From: Pedobacter sp. BMA
GTDB taxonomy: Bacteria > Bacteroidota > Bacteroidia > Sphingobacteriales > Sphingobacteriaceae
Reading direction: 5' to 3'
Assembly: GCF_001027745.1 (NCBI RefSeq)
Contig: NZ_LECU01000003.1
Location: 124,001-188,000, forward strand
DNA: 64,000 nucleotides
The position numbers were made by a program, and so were the translations under genes. A model generated the notes under the pieces. It was given only the letters and a program-made list of their open reading frames with translations, was not told the DNA's origin and ran no database searches. Shown piece after piece: positions 26,252 through 35,954 of this stretch (its first letter is position 1; every line of letters begins with the position of its first letter).

Positions 26252-27406
26252 ATGAAAAAGCTTCTTTTATTATTTTTTCTTCTGGTGATGATGAGCGAGA
26301 GCAGGGCGCAAACTCCTGTGGTGGTTGATAAGGAAAAACTATTTGATTTGTATCAGGCCCAGCGATATGCAGAGGCAGGAGAATACCTGAAAGGGATTTA
26401 TGGATCAGAAAATAGCGACGTGAAGATACTTACTCAGGTTGGCTACTGTTTTTTAATGGGTGGAAATTATCCGGAGGCAGAGAAATTCTATGTGAAAGCC
26501 TACAGCATACAGCCACAAAACTTACCGGTTCTTTTCAGTCTCGGAAGCATCAATACCAGGAGAGGTAATCATGAAAAAGCGAGAAATTATTATGGAGAAA
26601 TTGTAAAGTTAGACAGCAATAATTTTAGCGTGTATAAATTACTGGCAAACCTGTATTCGCATAAAGATTCCATGCGATTGGTCTATTTACTTAAGGCCAA
26701 CAAGCTTAATCCTGGCGACGGAGATGTGGCGGGAGATTTGGCTGAGATTCATGCTGTTTATCAGAATTATGAAAAGGCATATCAGGTGATTGATATTGCA
26801 CTTAAAGCTGACAGTGAAAATCTGGTACTCCAAAGGGCAAAGCTTCCAATAGCCAATCAGCTGAAAAAATACAAGGAGGTAATCCTATCGGGAGAACGCC
26901 TTTTGAGGGACCTTATCGATGCAGGAGTAGTCAAAGATGTCGCCAAAGCCTATTATTATACCCAGGATTATCAAAAAGCAATCAACCTGTTTAAAAAACT
27001 TGAAGCGTTAAATATGCAAAATGAAGCCACGCTTTACTTCACGTCACTAAGTTACCGGGCATTGAAAAACTACCCGCAGGCTACTGCTTATACCATAAAG
27101 ACAATAGCGGAAGCCATATCGCCGAATACCTCCAGCTATTATGGCTTGCTGGGGATGGTTTATCAGGAAAATAATAAACTCGATCTGGCATTGGCTGCAT
27201 ACAAAAAAGGCCTTCAATTTAAGGCCAATCCAACGCTATTCTACAGAATGGGAATTCTTTACGATACAAAACTCGGGAAAAGCAAAACTGCACTCCATTA
27301 CTACAATCAATACCTGAGGAACAAACCTGATGTAACAGATGAAAAAGAGGAAATCGAGTACACAAAAGCCAGAATTGCTCGGCTTGCTTTGGCCAGCACT
27401 GATTAA
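26252..27406 (+). CDS. Secreted tetratricopeptide-repeat protein
   Basis: 384 residues. A signal peptide (KKLLLLFFLLVMMSESRAQ) precedes about nine TPR-like helix pairs: AQRYAEAGEYLKGIYGS, GNYPEAEKFYVKAYSIQPQNL, GNHEKARNYYGEIVKLDSNNF, NKLDLALAAYKKGLQFKANP. TPRs are protein-binding scaffolds and in the periplasm often help envelope assembly. Partner unknown. Its TAA overlaps the stop codon of the convergent DUF4268 gene. Confidence 0.88.
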   Translation: MKKLLLLFFLLVMMSESRAQTPVVVDKEKLFDLYQAQRYAEAGEYLKGIYGSENSDVKILTQVGYCFLMGGNYPEAEKFYVKAYSIQPQNLPVLFSLGSINTRRGNHEKARNYYGEIVKLDSNNFSVYKLLANLYSHKDSMRLVYLLKANKLNPGDGDVAGDLAEIHAVYQNYEKAYQVIDIALKADSENLVLQRAKLPIANQLKKYKEVILSGERLLRDLIDAGVVKDVAKAYYYTQDYQKAINLFKKLEALNMQNEATLYFTSLSYRALKNYPQATAYTIKTIAEAISPNTSSYYGLLGMVYQENNKLDLALAAYKKGLQFKANPTLFYRMGILYDTKLGKSKTALHYYNQYLRNKPDVTDEKEEIEYTKARIARLALASTD

Positions 27407-27864
27407 ACTAAATCCTCGAATACCGGCTTTACATTGTCCCAGAATTCATCTAAAGCAATTATTCTGGGCTTGAAAAAGGAAATCAGATCAGGCCAGTGCT
27501 GTTGGTTAAACACGCTAACACCTTCCAGCGCAGTCCATATTCGGCTAAGAGATTTGCCGTATTCATCACTGGCATCCTTTTGCCAATCCCATTCTTCACC
27601 TAAAGTAGCGGTGAGCATGCCTTTAAATTCCTCGAATTGGTCAAATATCAGCTGTCTGATATCCGCATCTGGATGGGTAAGCTGAATGGATATCATGGCC
27701 TTTTTATTGGTGACATCCATTTTAAAAAAGATGTTTTTTACACCGGTACGATAGTTTACCCAATGTACGGTTGATCCACTTGCTGAGGGTACAGGCTTCA
27801 TATACTGACCTAAACTGATCCAAAACTGTTGCTTTAACCTCGCCGCTTCTTCTTTACTGTACAT
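27403..27864 (-). CDS. DUF4268 domain protein
   Basis: 153 residues from ATG 27864. The frame runs 28 codons further upstream, but that part looks non-coding and the family starts at MYSKEEAARLKQQFWISLGQYM. Other family segments: WVNYRTGVKNIFFKMD, LGEEWDWQ, and VFNQQHWPDLISFFKPRIIALDEFW. DUF4268 also occurs as a C-terminal module of nuclease-like proteins; here it stands alone. Function unknown. Its stop overlaps that of the convergent TPR gene by 2 bases. Confidence 0.88.
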   Translation of the reverse strand: MYSKEEAARLKQQFWISLGQYMKPVPSASGSTVHWVNYRTGVKNIFFKMDVTNKKAMISIQLTHPDADIRQLIFDQFEEFKGMLTATLGEEWDWQKDASDEYGKSLSRIWTALEGVSVFNQQHWPDLISFFKPRIIALDEFWDNVKPVFEDLV

Positions 27865-27989
27865 GTTAACTTGATGGTAAAATAATAATGTGCCTTGCAG
27901 GCAAATCCATTGAAAACGCAAATTTAGGGAAAAAGAGCATTTTAACAACGTTATTGGAAATACTGGCGACTTTACTGAGAATACAGCAC

Positions 27990-28862
27990 TTATTTGTTTA
28001 AGTAGACCTCATTTAGCTGGGCGGTAAGGTATAGATAGGCCTGGGGATATTCCACTACAGGCTCTTTCGTGCTGCCCTCAATAAAAATATATCCCTGATA
28101 ACCGATCGTCTTCAGCGCGCTGAAATATGGTTTAAAATTATCTTTCATTACGCCCGGAAGTGTCCTTTTTTCTTTTTCAGCAAGTTCACACAGGGCGATA
28201 ATATCCCCGTTCATTAACAGATCAGCCGGTGGTTCAGATTGCCTCATCATGTGAAAGATGTCGGCGTTTAAACGGAAGTTGCGGTGATTGATTGCCCTTA
28301 CAATTACCGCAGCTTCTTTTAACGATGTGATAAAGTTGGTTTCCGTTTTCTCTAAGTTTTCCAGTACAATGGTCACCTGATATTTCGATGCGATTTTTGC
28401 AATTTTGTAACAGCGTTTAATGAAATCTGCTTTAGCTTTTTCCCGGTCATAGCCTTCAGGTATATTTCTGGCACTACCACTTCCAAAAACAATGAATTTA
28501 ATGCCAACTTTTCTGGCTCTTGATAGCACCACCCTGGCGTAACTCAATACATTTTCTTCATCTACCTCTCCACCAGCGACTTTCAATTCGGCGGGAAAAA
28601 AAAGGTTAGCGGTAATCACCTTGCACCTGGCTGATTTAACTTCAAGAAGCTTTTCTTCAAAAGCTTCATCGGTTATTTTAGGTGAAAGTAATCCTGTAAC
28701 GGATGCACCAATCATGGTAAAACCCGATGCACGTACTAAACTATCCTGAGAAATATTGGCCACTATACCCAGCCGGGGAACCACAGTTTGACTGGCAGCA
28801 AAACTAACAAACATAAAAATGCAGGAGAACAAAGCCAATGATCTGATTTTCATAATATTCAT
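27990..28862 (-). CDS. Secreted sugar phosphate isomerase/epimerase-like TIM-barrel protein
   Basis: 290 residues; the start may be ATG 28862 or ATG 28853. A signal peptide (RSLALFSCIFMFVSFAAS) precedes a xylose-isomerase-like TIM barrel: KCKVITANLFFPAEL-type strand, IKFIVFGSGSARNIPEGYD, VTIVLENLEKTETNFITSLKEA with the metal-ligand Glu, FRLNADIFHMMRQSE with metal-ligand Asp/His, and GYIFIEGS with a last Glu. The metal site looks intact. It follows the GH78 gene by 63 bp and may act on released sugars in the periplasm. Confidence 0.85.
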   Translation of the reverse strand: MNIMKIRSLALFSCIFMFVSFAASQTVVPRLGIVANISQDSLVRASGFTMIGASVTGLLSPKITDEAFEEKLLEVKSARCKVITANLFFPAELKVAGGEVDEENVLSYARVVLSRARKVGIKFIVFGSGSARNIPEGYDREKAKADFIKRCYKIAKIASKYQVTIVLENLEKTETNFITSLKEAAVIVRAINHRNFRLNADIFHMMRQSEPPADLLMNGDIIALCELAEKEKRTLPGVMKDNFKPYFSALKTIGYQGYIFIEGSTKEPVVEYPQAYLYLTAQLNEVYLNK

Positions 28863-28925
28863 TTATACTGTAATATACTGATAAGCACCCAACAATTTTA
28901 TTCTCCGGCTGACAAATAGCAATTA

Positions 28926-31568
28926 TTAAAGTTTATATTCATAATGATAGGTTCCCGAACCGATTTTTTCTTTCTGATCACCTTTTGGAAGAATTACCGT
29001 TGCCGAGGCATTTGCGGGAACAGATACATCGAGTTTGAAAGTGCCATCAGTGATAGTCCAGGACGACTTTACTGTACCATAAACGGTTTCGAGCTCAGCC
29101 GAGGCGCTGGTTAACTTACCTCCCGGTTTGGGAGCGATCAGAATTTCCTGATAACCCGGTTTAGCTGCCACGGGATTAATGCCGGCGATATTTTTATACA
29201 TCCAATCGCCAATAGCTCCATAGGCATAGTGATTAAATGAATTCATATCTGCAGTCTGGAAACTGCCATCCTGCTTGATTCCATCCCAGCGTTCCCATAT
29301 TGTCGTTGCACCCATTTTAACCGGATATAACCAGGATGGATAACTTTCCTGCAAAAGCAGATCATAGGCCACATTATCGTAACCAAACCTGCTTAATACA
29401 TGGCAAAGGTATGGTGTACCCAGGAAACCTGTTGTAAGGTGATTGCCATAGCTTTTCACATTATCCACTAACCTCTGGGCAGCTTGCTGGCGAAGATCTT
29501 CAGGCAGCATGTCAAACTGCAGGGCCAGCACATAAGCGGTTTGGGTATTGGAAACGAGTTTGCCATTCGGCGTCATATATTCCTGTACATAGGCAGCTTT
29601 GATCTTTTTAATAAGTGCAGTATACTTCTCTTCATCCTCCTTTTTACCAAGTACTTTTGCCGCATTGAGCAATAACTGGGTAGAGTGCGCATAAAAAGTT
29701 TGTGCAATCATGTATTTATCCGTTACTGCTGCCCTACCGTCATTATCATCATTGGGGCGGTAAAACAGCCAGTCGCCAAAGTGATTGCCACTATTCCAGA
29801 GATCGTTTTTGGAAACGGAGGCGATATAATCTACCCATTTTTTCATCCCGGGATATTGGGTTTCCAGCAAGCCTTTGTCAGCATATGCTACGTACATATC
29901 CCAGGGGATGATGGTAGACACATCGGCCCATCCCGAGGAACCTGAATCGCCCTGATTGAGTACATTGGGTATCACATAGGGCACGCTCCCGTTGGGCAAT
30001 TGATCAGCACTTACATCTTTCATCCATTTGGTAAAAAATGCGGCAACATTCATATTGTACGCGGCTGTATTGGCAAAGGCTTGTGCATCCCCTGTCCAGC
30101 CTAAGCGTTCATCGCGCTGTGGGCAATCAGTAGGTACATCAACGAAATTACCTTTTTGTCCCCACTGAATGTTGTGCTGAAGCTGATTAAGCAGCGGGTT
30201 TGAAGTTGCAAATTTTCCTGTTGTCGCCATATCTGAATACACTGCTACAGCTTTAAGGTCATCCAGTTTAAGCTCTCCGGGATAACCTGTAATTTTTACA
30301 TACCTGAATCCCTGAAAGCTAAATGTTGGCTGAAAAGACTGTTCCGCATTCCCTTTTAAAATGTAGGTGTTTGTTTGCTTGGCCGAGCGAAGGTTGGTGA
30401 TGTAGAAATTACCGGCCTTATCCAGTACCTCTGCATGTTGTACATGGATGGCAGTTCCGGCTGGCCCTTTTGCTTTGAGGACAACCCATCCCACCATATT
30501 CTGTCCAAAATCTACTACCGTTTCGCCTGCAGGAGTTTTGAAAATCTTTAAAGCCTTAAATTCCTCATGCGTTCGCACCGGAGGGCCGCTCATCCCAACC
30601 AGCTTTTCTGTTCCTGAAGGAATTACTGCAACTGCTTTCCAGTCTGTTGATTCTTTATATTCACCTTTATTCCATCCCGGAAGCTCTTTTCTGGCATCAT
30701 AAGTATCCCCGTCATAAATATTTGAAGACCGGGTGGGACCATAATTAAATTTCCAGCTTTCGTCACTGCCGATCACCTCTTTACTTCCATCGGTATACGC
30801 CAGTTCCAGTTGAAAAAGCAAGGCTCTGGTATCACCATAAAATTGTTTCTGATTTGCAAATCCAATTCTCCCTTTATACCAGCCATCGCCCAGAGCAACA
30901 CCAATAGCATTTGTTCCTTCTTTTATTGATGCGGTTACATCGTAAACCTGATACTGAATATGATCCTTATAACTCGTCCAACCAGGTGCAAAGTAATGAT
31001 CACTGATTCGCTCACCGTTCAATGAAGCTTCATATAAACCTTTGGCTGTGATATATGCCGTTGCACTGGCAATTTTTTTAACAGATTGAAAGGTTTTTCT
31101 CAGAACCGGGCTGGCATAAGCGCTATCAGCACCTGATACCGTAATCCATTTTGCTGACCAGTCTGCTGTCTTTAAACCGGTTTGAAAGAATTGGACAGCT
31201 GACCATGGGGAAGTATTTCCATGGTTATCTTTTACCCTGAGCTGCCAGAAATATTTTGTTTTGGAGGAAAGTGCAGGTCCATCATAATTGACAAGCACCG
31301 ACTGACTACTTTGATTTTGTGGGTTCCACAATACTTTTTTCGCCGCATTTGTTAAGCGGATTTCGTATTGGCTCTGGGTAGTATTTTTGATATCGCTGAT
31401 CAGTTTCCAGCTGAATCTTGGATGCGGGTTATCTATACTAAAAGGATTTACCAAATGTTCAACAGTTAAATCTCTTACAGCAATTTTTTGTGAATAAACA
31501 TTCCCGGAAATTACAAAGAGACAAATAGCCGTACAAAGGGCAGTAGGAACAAAACGATATTGATTCAT
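28926..31568 (-). CDS. Alpha-L-rhamnosidase, glycoside hydrolase family 78
   Basis: 880 residues from ATG 31568, which gives a good signal peptide (TALCTAICLFVISGNVYSQ); an upstream in-frame start at 31616 does not. Domains: N-terminal Ig-like sandwich (VEHLVNPFSIDNPHPRFSWKL), the accessory beta domain with GDGWYKGRIGF, then the (alpha/alpha)6 catalytic barrel with DVPTDCPQRDERLGWTGDAQAF carrying general-acid residues, WERWDGIKQDGSFQ, and SFNHYAYGAIGDWMY. It releases L-rhamnose from plant or microbial glycans. It lies with the isomerase-like gene downstream. Confidence 0.95.
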   Translation of the reverse strand: MNQYRFVPTALCTAICLFVISGNVYSQKIAVRDLTVEHLVNPFSIDNPHPRFSWKLISDIKNTTQSQYEIRLTNAAKKVLWNPQNQSSQSVLVNYDGPALSSKTKYFWQLRVKDNHGNTSPWSAVQFFQTGLKTADWSAKWITVSGADSAYASPVLRKTFQSVKKIASATAYITAKGLYEASLNGERISDHYFAPGWTSYKDHIQYQVYDVTASIKEGTNAIGVALGDGWYKGRIGFANQKQFYGDTRALLFQLELAYTDGSKEVIGSDESWKFNYGPTRSSNIYDGDTYDARKELPGWNKGEYKESTDWKAVAVIPSGTEKLVGMSGPPVRTHEEFKALKIFKTPAGETVVDFGQNMVGWVVLKAKGPAGTAIHVQHAEVLDKAGNFYITNLRSAKQTNTYILKGNAEQSFQPTFSFQGFRYVKITGYPGELKLDDLKAVAVYSDMATTGKFATSNPLLNQLQHNIQWGQKGNFVDVPTDCPQRDERLGWTGDAQAFANTAAYNMNVAAFFTKWMKDVSADQLPNGSVPYVIPNVLNQGDSGSSGWADVSTIIPWDMYVAYADKGLLETQYPGMKKWVDYIASVSKNDLWNSGNHFGDWLFYRPNDDNDGRAAVTDKYMIAQTFYAHSTQLLLNAAKVLGKKEDEEKYTALIKKIKAAYVQEYMTPNGKLVSNTQTAYVLALQFDMLPEDLRQQAAQRLVDNVKSYGNHLTTGFLGTPYLCHVLSRFGYDNVAYDLLLQESYPSWLYPVKMGATTIWERWDGIKQDGSFQTADMNSFNHYAYGAIGDWMYKNIAGINPVAAKPGYQEILIAPKPGGKLTSASAELETVYGTVKSSWTITDGTFKLDVSVPANASATVILPKGDQKEKIGSGTYHYEYKL

Positions 31569-31681
31569 ATAAGTGGTTAGGGTTAATTCGTATTTCAACC
31601 TTACGATAATGAGCATAATATTTCAGCTGACTATCCTGCACTGTTATGAAAAATAAAAGTTGAATAAACGATAAAGAGAGT

Positions 31682-32266
31682 TTATTTATTCATCAATCGG
31701 GCTACATATTTACCTATAATATCAAACTCCAGGTTAACCTGATCTCCAACTTCAACTTCCTGAAGATTGGTATGTTCGAAGGTATAAGGAATAATAAATA
31801 CAGAAAACTCATCGGCCTCAGAATTTACAACTGTTAAACTGATTCCATTTACACATGCTGAACCTTTTTCCACCGTCACATTTCCTCCGGCTGCATCATA
31901 CTTAAAACGATATTCCCAGCTACCATCCAGTTCTTCTCTTTTGATGCAAATCGCAGTCTGGTCAACATGTCCCTGCACAATATGACCGTCTAACCGTGCG
32001 TTCATTTGCATACAGCGCTCTAGATTGACTTTACTTCCCACCTTTAACTTTCCGAGACTGGTTTTATTAAGAGTTTCATCGATTGCGGTAACCGTATGAC
32101 TATGATCATCAAGTGCCACAACAGTCAGGCAAACGCCATTGTGTGCCACACTCTGATCAATCTTAAGCTCATGGCTGATTGGTGATGAAATAGTGAAGTG
32201 AATATTGGTATGATCGTGCTGGATGGACTTAATTTCGCCCAGGGTTTCTATAATTCCGGTAAACAT
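31682..32266 (-). CDS. ribE: Riboflavin synthase alpha chain
   Basis: 194 residues. It dismutates two 6,7-dimethyl-8-ribityllumazine molecules to riboflavin. The N-terminus MFTGIIETLGEI is diagnostic, and two lumazine-binding barrels follow (first with SVAHNGVCLTVV, second with GSACVNGISLTVV) together with the QGHVDQT segment and a C-terminal helix for trimerisation. It starts 13 bp after the biotin carboxylase stop, so it belongs to that operon rather than to a riboflavin cluster. Confidence 0.96.
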   Translation of the reverse strand: MFTGIIETLGEIKSIQHDHTNIHFTISSPISHELKIDQSVAHNGVCLTVVALDDHSHTVTAIDETLNKTSLGKLKVGSKVNLERCMQMNARLDGHIVQGHVDQTAICIKREELDGSWEYRFKYDAAGGNVTVEKGSACVNGISLTVVNSEADEFSVFIIPYTFEHTNLQEVEVGDQVNLEFDIIGKYVARLMNK

Positions 32267-32279
32267 TGTAAAAATAAGT

Positions 32280-33794
32280 TTAATACTTCAATCTGTTTTT
32301 TCTCCAGGTGGATGAAGGCTCGCTTGTTAATGAAGATGTATCTCCATTTTTTTCCTTCTGGAATAATTTTGTTGCAATTATTGCCGCAATAAAAGCCTCC
32401 TCTTCGTTTTGAGATGATAAGTTTTCAGGTTTAAAATATTTACCAACGAAATGCGTATCAAAATTGCCTGATCTGAATGCTTCATGCTGCATGACAAACT
32501 TACCAAAAGCCAGCGTAGTTTCTATCCCGGTAATCTCATATTCTGCAATTGCTCTAATCATGCGTTCAATAGCTTCCGCTCTGTCTTTACCAAAAGTGAT
32601 CAGTTTGGCAATCATCGGATCATAGTAAATTGGAATTTCCATCCCCTGCTCAAATCCGTCGTCCACTCTTACTCCATTTCCTTTTGGGGTTTTATAGGTT
32701 AATAATGTACCAATATCCGGCAGGAAGTTATTTGCGGGATCTTCTGCATATACCCTCAGTTCTATTGCGTGGCCGCTAATCTTGAGGTCGTCCTGAGTAA
32801 AACTCAATTTTTCTCCGGAAGCGATTCTGATCTGTTCTTTAACCAGGTCTACACCCGTGATGAGTTCAGTAACGGGATGCTCAACCTGCAAGCGGGTGTT
32901 CATTTCCAAAAAGAAAAAGTCAAGATTTTCATCCAGTATGAATTCAACGGTACCTGCACCTGAATAATTTACCGACCGGGCTACATCCACCGCACACTTA
33001 CCCATCGCTTCCCTGATTTCAGGGGTGAGCACTGAAGAGGGGGCTTCTTCTACCACTTTCTGATGGCGGCGTTGCACGGAACATTCACGCTCAAAAAAGT
33101 GAATCACATTGCCATAGTTATCCCCCATTACCTGAATTTCGATGTGCCGTGGAGAACTGACATATCTTTCGATGAATACTGAGCCTTCGCCAAACGCTGA
33201 AATGGCTTCACTTACGGCAAGTTGCATCTGCTCTTCGAAATCTTCTACCTTTTCCACTATGCGCATTCCCTTTCCTCCTCCCCCGGCAGCAGCTTTGATT
33301 AAAATGGGAAAACCAACTTCAACAGCCCGTCGTCTGGCTTCTTCTACATCTCCCACGGCTTCCTCGGTGCCGGGAACCATTGGAATATTGTACTTGAGGG
33401 CAGCAGCTTTTGCAGAGAGTTTATTACCCATAATTTCCATTGCCTTTGGAGATGGGCCGACTAAAATCAATCCTGCATCCGCAACCATTTGTGCGAAAAA
33501 AGCGTTTTCTGAAAGAAAACCGTAACCGGGGTGAATGGCTTGCGCCCCTGTGGTTTTACAGGCAGCTATAATTTTTTCACCGACAAGATAGCTTTGATTA
33601 GAGGGGGCCGGACCGATACAGACGGCTTCATCAGCATAGCGTACATGAAGTGCGTTCCGATCAGCTTCGGAAAAAACCGCTACCGTTTCAATTCCCATCT
33701 CTTTAGCAGAGCGCATGATACGCAAAGCAATTTCGCCCCGGTTGGCAATCAGCAATTTGGAAATTGGTATTGAAGGCCTGGAATCCATCTGCAT
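32280..33794 (-). CDS. accC: Biotin carboxylase subunit (acetyl- or acyl-CoA carboxylase)
   Basis: 504 residues. It carboxylates biotin with ATP and bicarbonate. Segments in order: LLIANRGEIALRIMRSAKEMGI, GYGFLSENAFF, ATP-grasp loop AAAGGGGKGMR (about 165-175), ERECSVQRRHQKVVEEAP, FFLEMNTRLQVEHPVTEL with catalytic Glu/Asn/Arg, and the C-terminal SGHAIELRVYAEDP block. It is about 55 residues longer than E. coli AccC at its C-terminus, as in acyl-CoA carboxylases. No BCCP or carboxyltransferase gene is adjacent. It sits 19 bp after the aldolase gene. Confidence 0.93.
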   Translation of the reverse strand: MQMDSRPSIPISKLLIANRGEIALRIMRSAKEMGIETVAVFSEADRNALHVRYADEAVCIGPAPSNQSYLVGEKIIAACKTTGAQAIHPGYGFLSENAFFAQMVADAGLILVGPSPKAMEIMGNKLSAKAAALKYNIPMVPGTEEAVGDVEEARRRAVEVGFPILIKAAAGGGGKGMRIVEKVEDFEEQMQLAVSEAISAFGEGSVFIERYVSSPRHIEIQVMGDNYGNVIHFFERECSVQRRHQKVVEEAPSSVLTPEIREAMGKCAVDVARSVNYSGAGTVEFILDENLDFFFLEMNTRLQVEHPVTELITGVDLVKEQIRIASGEKLSFTQDDLKISGHAIELRVYAEDPANNFLPDIGTLLTYKTPKGNGVRVDDGFEQGMEIPIYYDPMIAKLITFGKDRAEAIERMIRAIAEYEITGIETTLAFGKFVMQHEAFRSGNFDTHFVGKYFKPENLSSQNEEEAFIAAIIATKLFQKEKNGDTSSLTSEPSSTWRKNRLKY

Positions 33795-33813
33795 AAATCA
33801 GTTAAATTAAATT

Positions 33814-34836
33814 CTATAAGTGTAATATTATATCGATAGCCCGGTCAATCATTTCAGGTGTAAGGTCTAAATGGGTAACCAATCTGATGGTACTTGCACT
33901 TGTTGTGTTACAATGTAAGCCTTTCTCTTTAAATTGATCAACAATTTTTTGTGCGGTACCTGCAGCAACTTCAAAAATCACGATATTGGTTTCAACGGGC
34001 ATTATGGATTTCACGTAACTGGTTCTGGCCAGCGCAACGGAAAGTTCTTTAGCATGATCGTGATCCTGTTGTAAACGTTCAACGTGATGATCCAAAGCAT
34101 AAATTCCTGCAGCGGCTAAAAATCCGGCCTGGCGCATTCCACCTCCAAAAGCTTTTCTGATTTTCCTGGCCTTTGCAATGGTTTGCCTGCTACCAAGCAG
34201 AACCGAGCCTACGGGTGCGCCGAGCCCTTTAGAGAGGCAAACGGAAATTCCATCAAAGTATTTACCATACTCCGCTGCTTTATCTCCTGTAGCCACTAAA
34301 GCATTAAATATCCTCGCCCCGTCCAAATGAAGCTTTAAACCTTTAACGTTACATAAATGATGAATGGGTGCAATCTGGCCAAGGGTATAGCAAGCGCCTC
34401 CACCTTTATTCACTGTATTTTCTAATACAACAAGACTTGAGTTTGGGTAATGAATGTTATCCTCATTGATTTCAGGTTCTATCAGCTCGGGTGTAAGAAT
34501 CCCGCGTTTACCATATAATAGTCTCACAGATGCTGCTGAATGAAAAGCAATACCGCCGATTTCATATCGGTAAACATGGGCAGTCTGATCACAAATCACC
34601 TCATCCATAGGATTAGTAAAACATTTGATGCCGATCTGATTGGTCATGGTTCCTGATGGACAAAACAGCCCCTCTTCCATATGGAATGTTGCAGCCATTT
34701 TGGTTTCAAGATTGTGAACAGTTTCGTCTTCACCGAAAACATCATCACCCACTTTTGCACTCATCATCGCATCAAGCATGCCGGGTGTGGGCTTGGTAAC
34801 GGTATCACTTCTGAAGTCTAAAAATTCCTTATTCAT
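33814..34836 (-). CDS. ltaE: Low-specificity L-threonine aldolase (PLP-dependent)
   Basis: 340 residues from ATG 34836; an upstream in-frame start at 34881 adds 15 residues that do not match the family, which begins at about FLDFRSDTVTKPT. It splits threonine or allo-threonine to glycine and acetaldehyde. Markers: DDVFGEDETVHNLE, FCPSGTMTNQI, HLDGARIFNALVATG, and SVCLSKGLGAPVGSVLLG with the PLP lysine. First gene of an aldolase, biotin carboxylase, riboflavin synthase operon. Confidence 0.94.
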   Translation of the reverse strand: MNKEFLDFRSDTVTKPTPGMLDAMMSAKVGDDVFGEDETVHNLETKMAATFHMEEGLFCPSGTMTNQIGIKCFTNPMDEVICDQTAHVYRYEIGGIAFHSAASVRLLYGKRGILTPELIEPEINEDNIHYPNSSLVVLENTVNKGGGACYTLGQIAPIHHLCNVKGLKLHLDGARIFNALVATGDKAAEYGKYFDGISVCLSKGLGAPVGSVLLGSRQTIAKARKIRKAFGGGMRQAGFLAAAGIYALDHHVERLQQDHDHAKELSVALARTSYVKSIMPVETNIVIFEVAAGTAQKIVDQFKEKGLHCNTTSASTIRLVTHLDLTPEMIDRAIDIILHL

Positions 34837-34931
34837 GCTTATGAATTGTAAAATATTTCTTACGGTTAAAAAAAAGACCAATGCCTTTTCGGGTATAATT
34901 TTAAGGTTTTTGGGCGATTAAGCCCTCTATA

Positions 34932-34950
34932 TAGTGTATTTTTTACACAC
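34932..34950. promoter_or_regulatory. Operator-like palindrome A, shared with two other sites
   Basis: TAGTGTA-TTTTT-TACACAC: the core GTGTA-N5-TACAC is perfect, with one mismatch further out. The same element recurs at 36795 and 40050. It lies between the divergent aldolase and kinase genes, 104 bp before the kinase ATG. It is the likely binding site of the Nudix-family regulator encoded at 36031-36720. Confidence 0.6.
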
Positions 34951-35019
34951 TTAAATTTTCACAACAATAAATTGTTAAAAAATTATTAAAAAAAAGGATA
35001 CAAAATATAAGAGTTTTTA

Positions 35020-35027
35020 TACTTTTA
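35020..35027 (+). promoter_or_regulatory. Probable -7 element for the GlcNAc-kinase-like gene
   Basis: TACTTTTA matches TAnnTTTG at 7 of 8 positions, 26 bp before the ATG at 35054. The -33 element is not clear. Confidence 0.35.
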
Positions 35028-35053
35028 TCGTGCTAAAACCAAAAATAAATAAA

Positions 35054-35911
35054 ATGATAGTAATTGCAGACGGTGGATCAACCAAAACAAATTGGTGTCT
35101 GATTAACGAGGCCGGCAGAAAAATTTACTTTAATACCGAGGGTTACAACCCTTATTTCTCCAAAGGAGAGTACATTGTAAAATCACTGAATGAAACTCTG
35201 CCAGACCACTTGGAAAGAGAAAAACTGACCGGAGTATATTACTATGGTGCTGGATGTTCTACGCCAGGAAATGTGAAAATTGTGGCAGATGCCATGAAAC
35301 AGGTTTTCACCAATGCCGATGTGTTCGTTGGCCATGATTTACTTGCCTCTTGCAGAGCACTTCTTGGGGACGAGCCAGGATTTGCAGCTATTTTGGGTAC
35401 AGGAACAAATTCATGTTTATACGACGGATCAGAAATTACGATGAATATCGATTCACTAGGGTACTTCCTGGGTGATGAAGGAAGTGGTTCATATATTGGC
35501 AAACGTATCCTGAGTGACTACATGAAAGGTTACATGCCTAAAGGATTACGGGAAGCTTTTTATGACAACTACGCATTAACAAATGAAGATATCTTCGATA
35601 ATATCTACAATAAGCCACTTCCAAACCGCTTCTGTGCAAGCTTTAGTAAATTTCTTTACGACTTCAAGGATTCTTACGAGGATTATGCCTTCAGCACGAT
35701 TGACTATGCTTTCACTGCTTTTTTCGAAGCTTTGGTTATCCACTATCCAAACTACAAAGATCATAAATTGAACTGTGTAGGTTCTGTAGGGTATAGCTTC
35801 CGAGATATTTTAAGTATTGTTGCCGATCGTTATGAAATGGGTGTTGGTAAGATTATCCGCTCACCAATAGATGACCTGGTACATTACCACCTGGAAATTG
35901 CAAAAAAATAA
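35054..35911 (+). CDS. N-acetylglucosamine-kinase-like protein, BadF/BadG/BcrA ATPase fold
   Basis: 285 residues from ATG 35054; a GTG 8 codons upstream is less likely because the family begins at MIVIADGGSTKTNW. That phosphate-1 loop with its Asp is intact. Also visible: VFVGHDLLASCRAL with the presumed catalytic Asp (about 97), GTGTNSCLYD (phosphate-2), GYFLGDEGSGSYIGK, and the adenosine motif region CVGSVGYSFRD. ASKHA-fold kinases of this group phosphorylate GlcNAc or glucosamine. It lies downstream of palindrome A. A paralog lies at 37818. Confidence 0.88.
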   Translation: MIVIADGGSTKTNWCLINEAGRKIYFNTEGYNPYFSKGEYIVKSLNETLPDHLEREKLTGVYYYGAGCSTPGNVKIVADAMKQVFTNADVFVGHDLLASCRALLGDEPGFAAILGTGTNSCLYDGSEITMNIDSLGYFLGDEGSGSYIGKRILSDYMKGYMPKGLREAFYDNYALTNEDIFDNIYNKPLPNRFCASFSKFLYDFKDSYEDYAFSTIDYAFTAFFEALVIHYPNYKDHKLNCVGSVGYSFRDILSIVADRYEMGVGKIIRSPIDDLVHYHLEIAKK

Positions 35912-35954
35912 AATATATCTGGTCAGATCGCTGATGCGCCGATCACTATAATGG

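Noticed and set aside
33142-33525. 127-residue frame antisense to the biotin carboxylase
   Set aside because: It mirrors the conserved accC frame, is rich in Pro/Ala/Ser in a way typical of antisense frames, and has no upstream signal.
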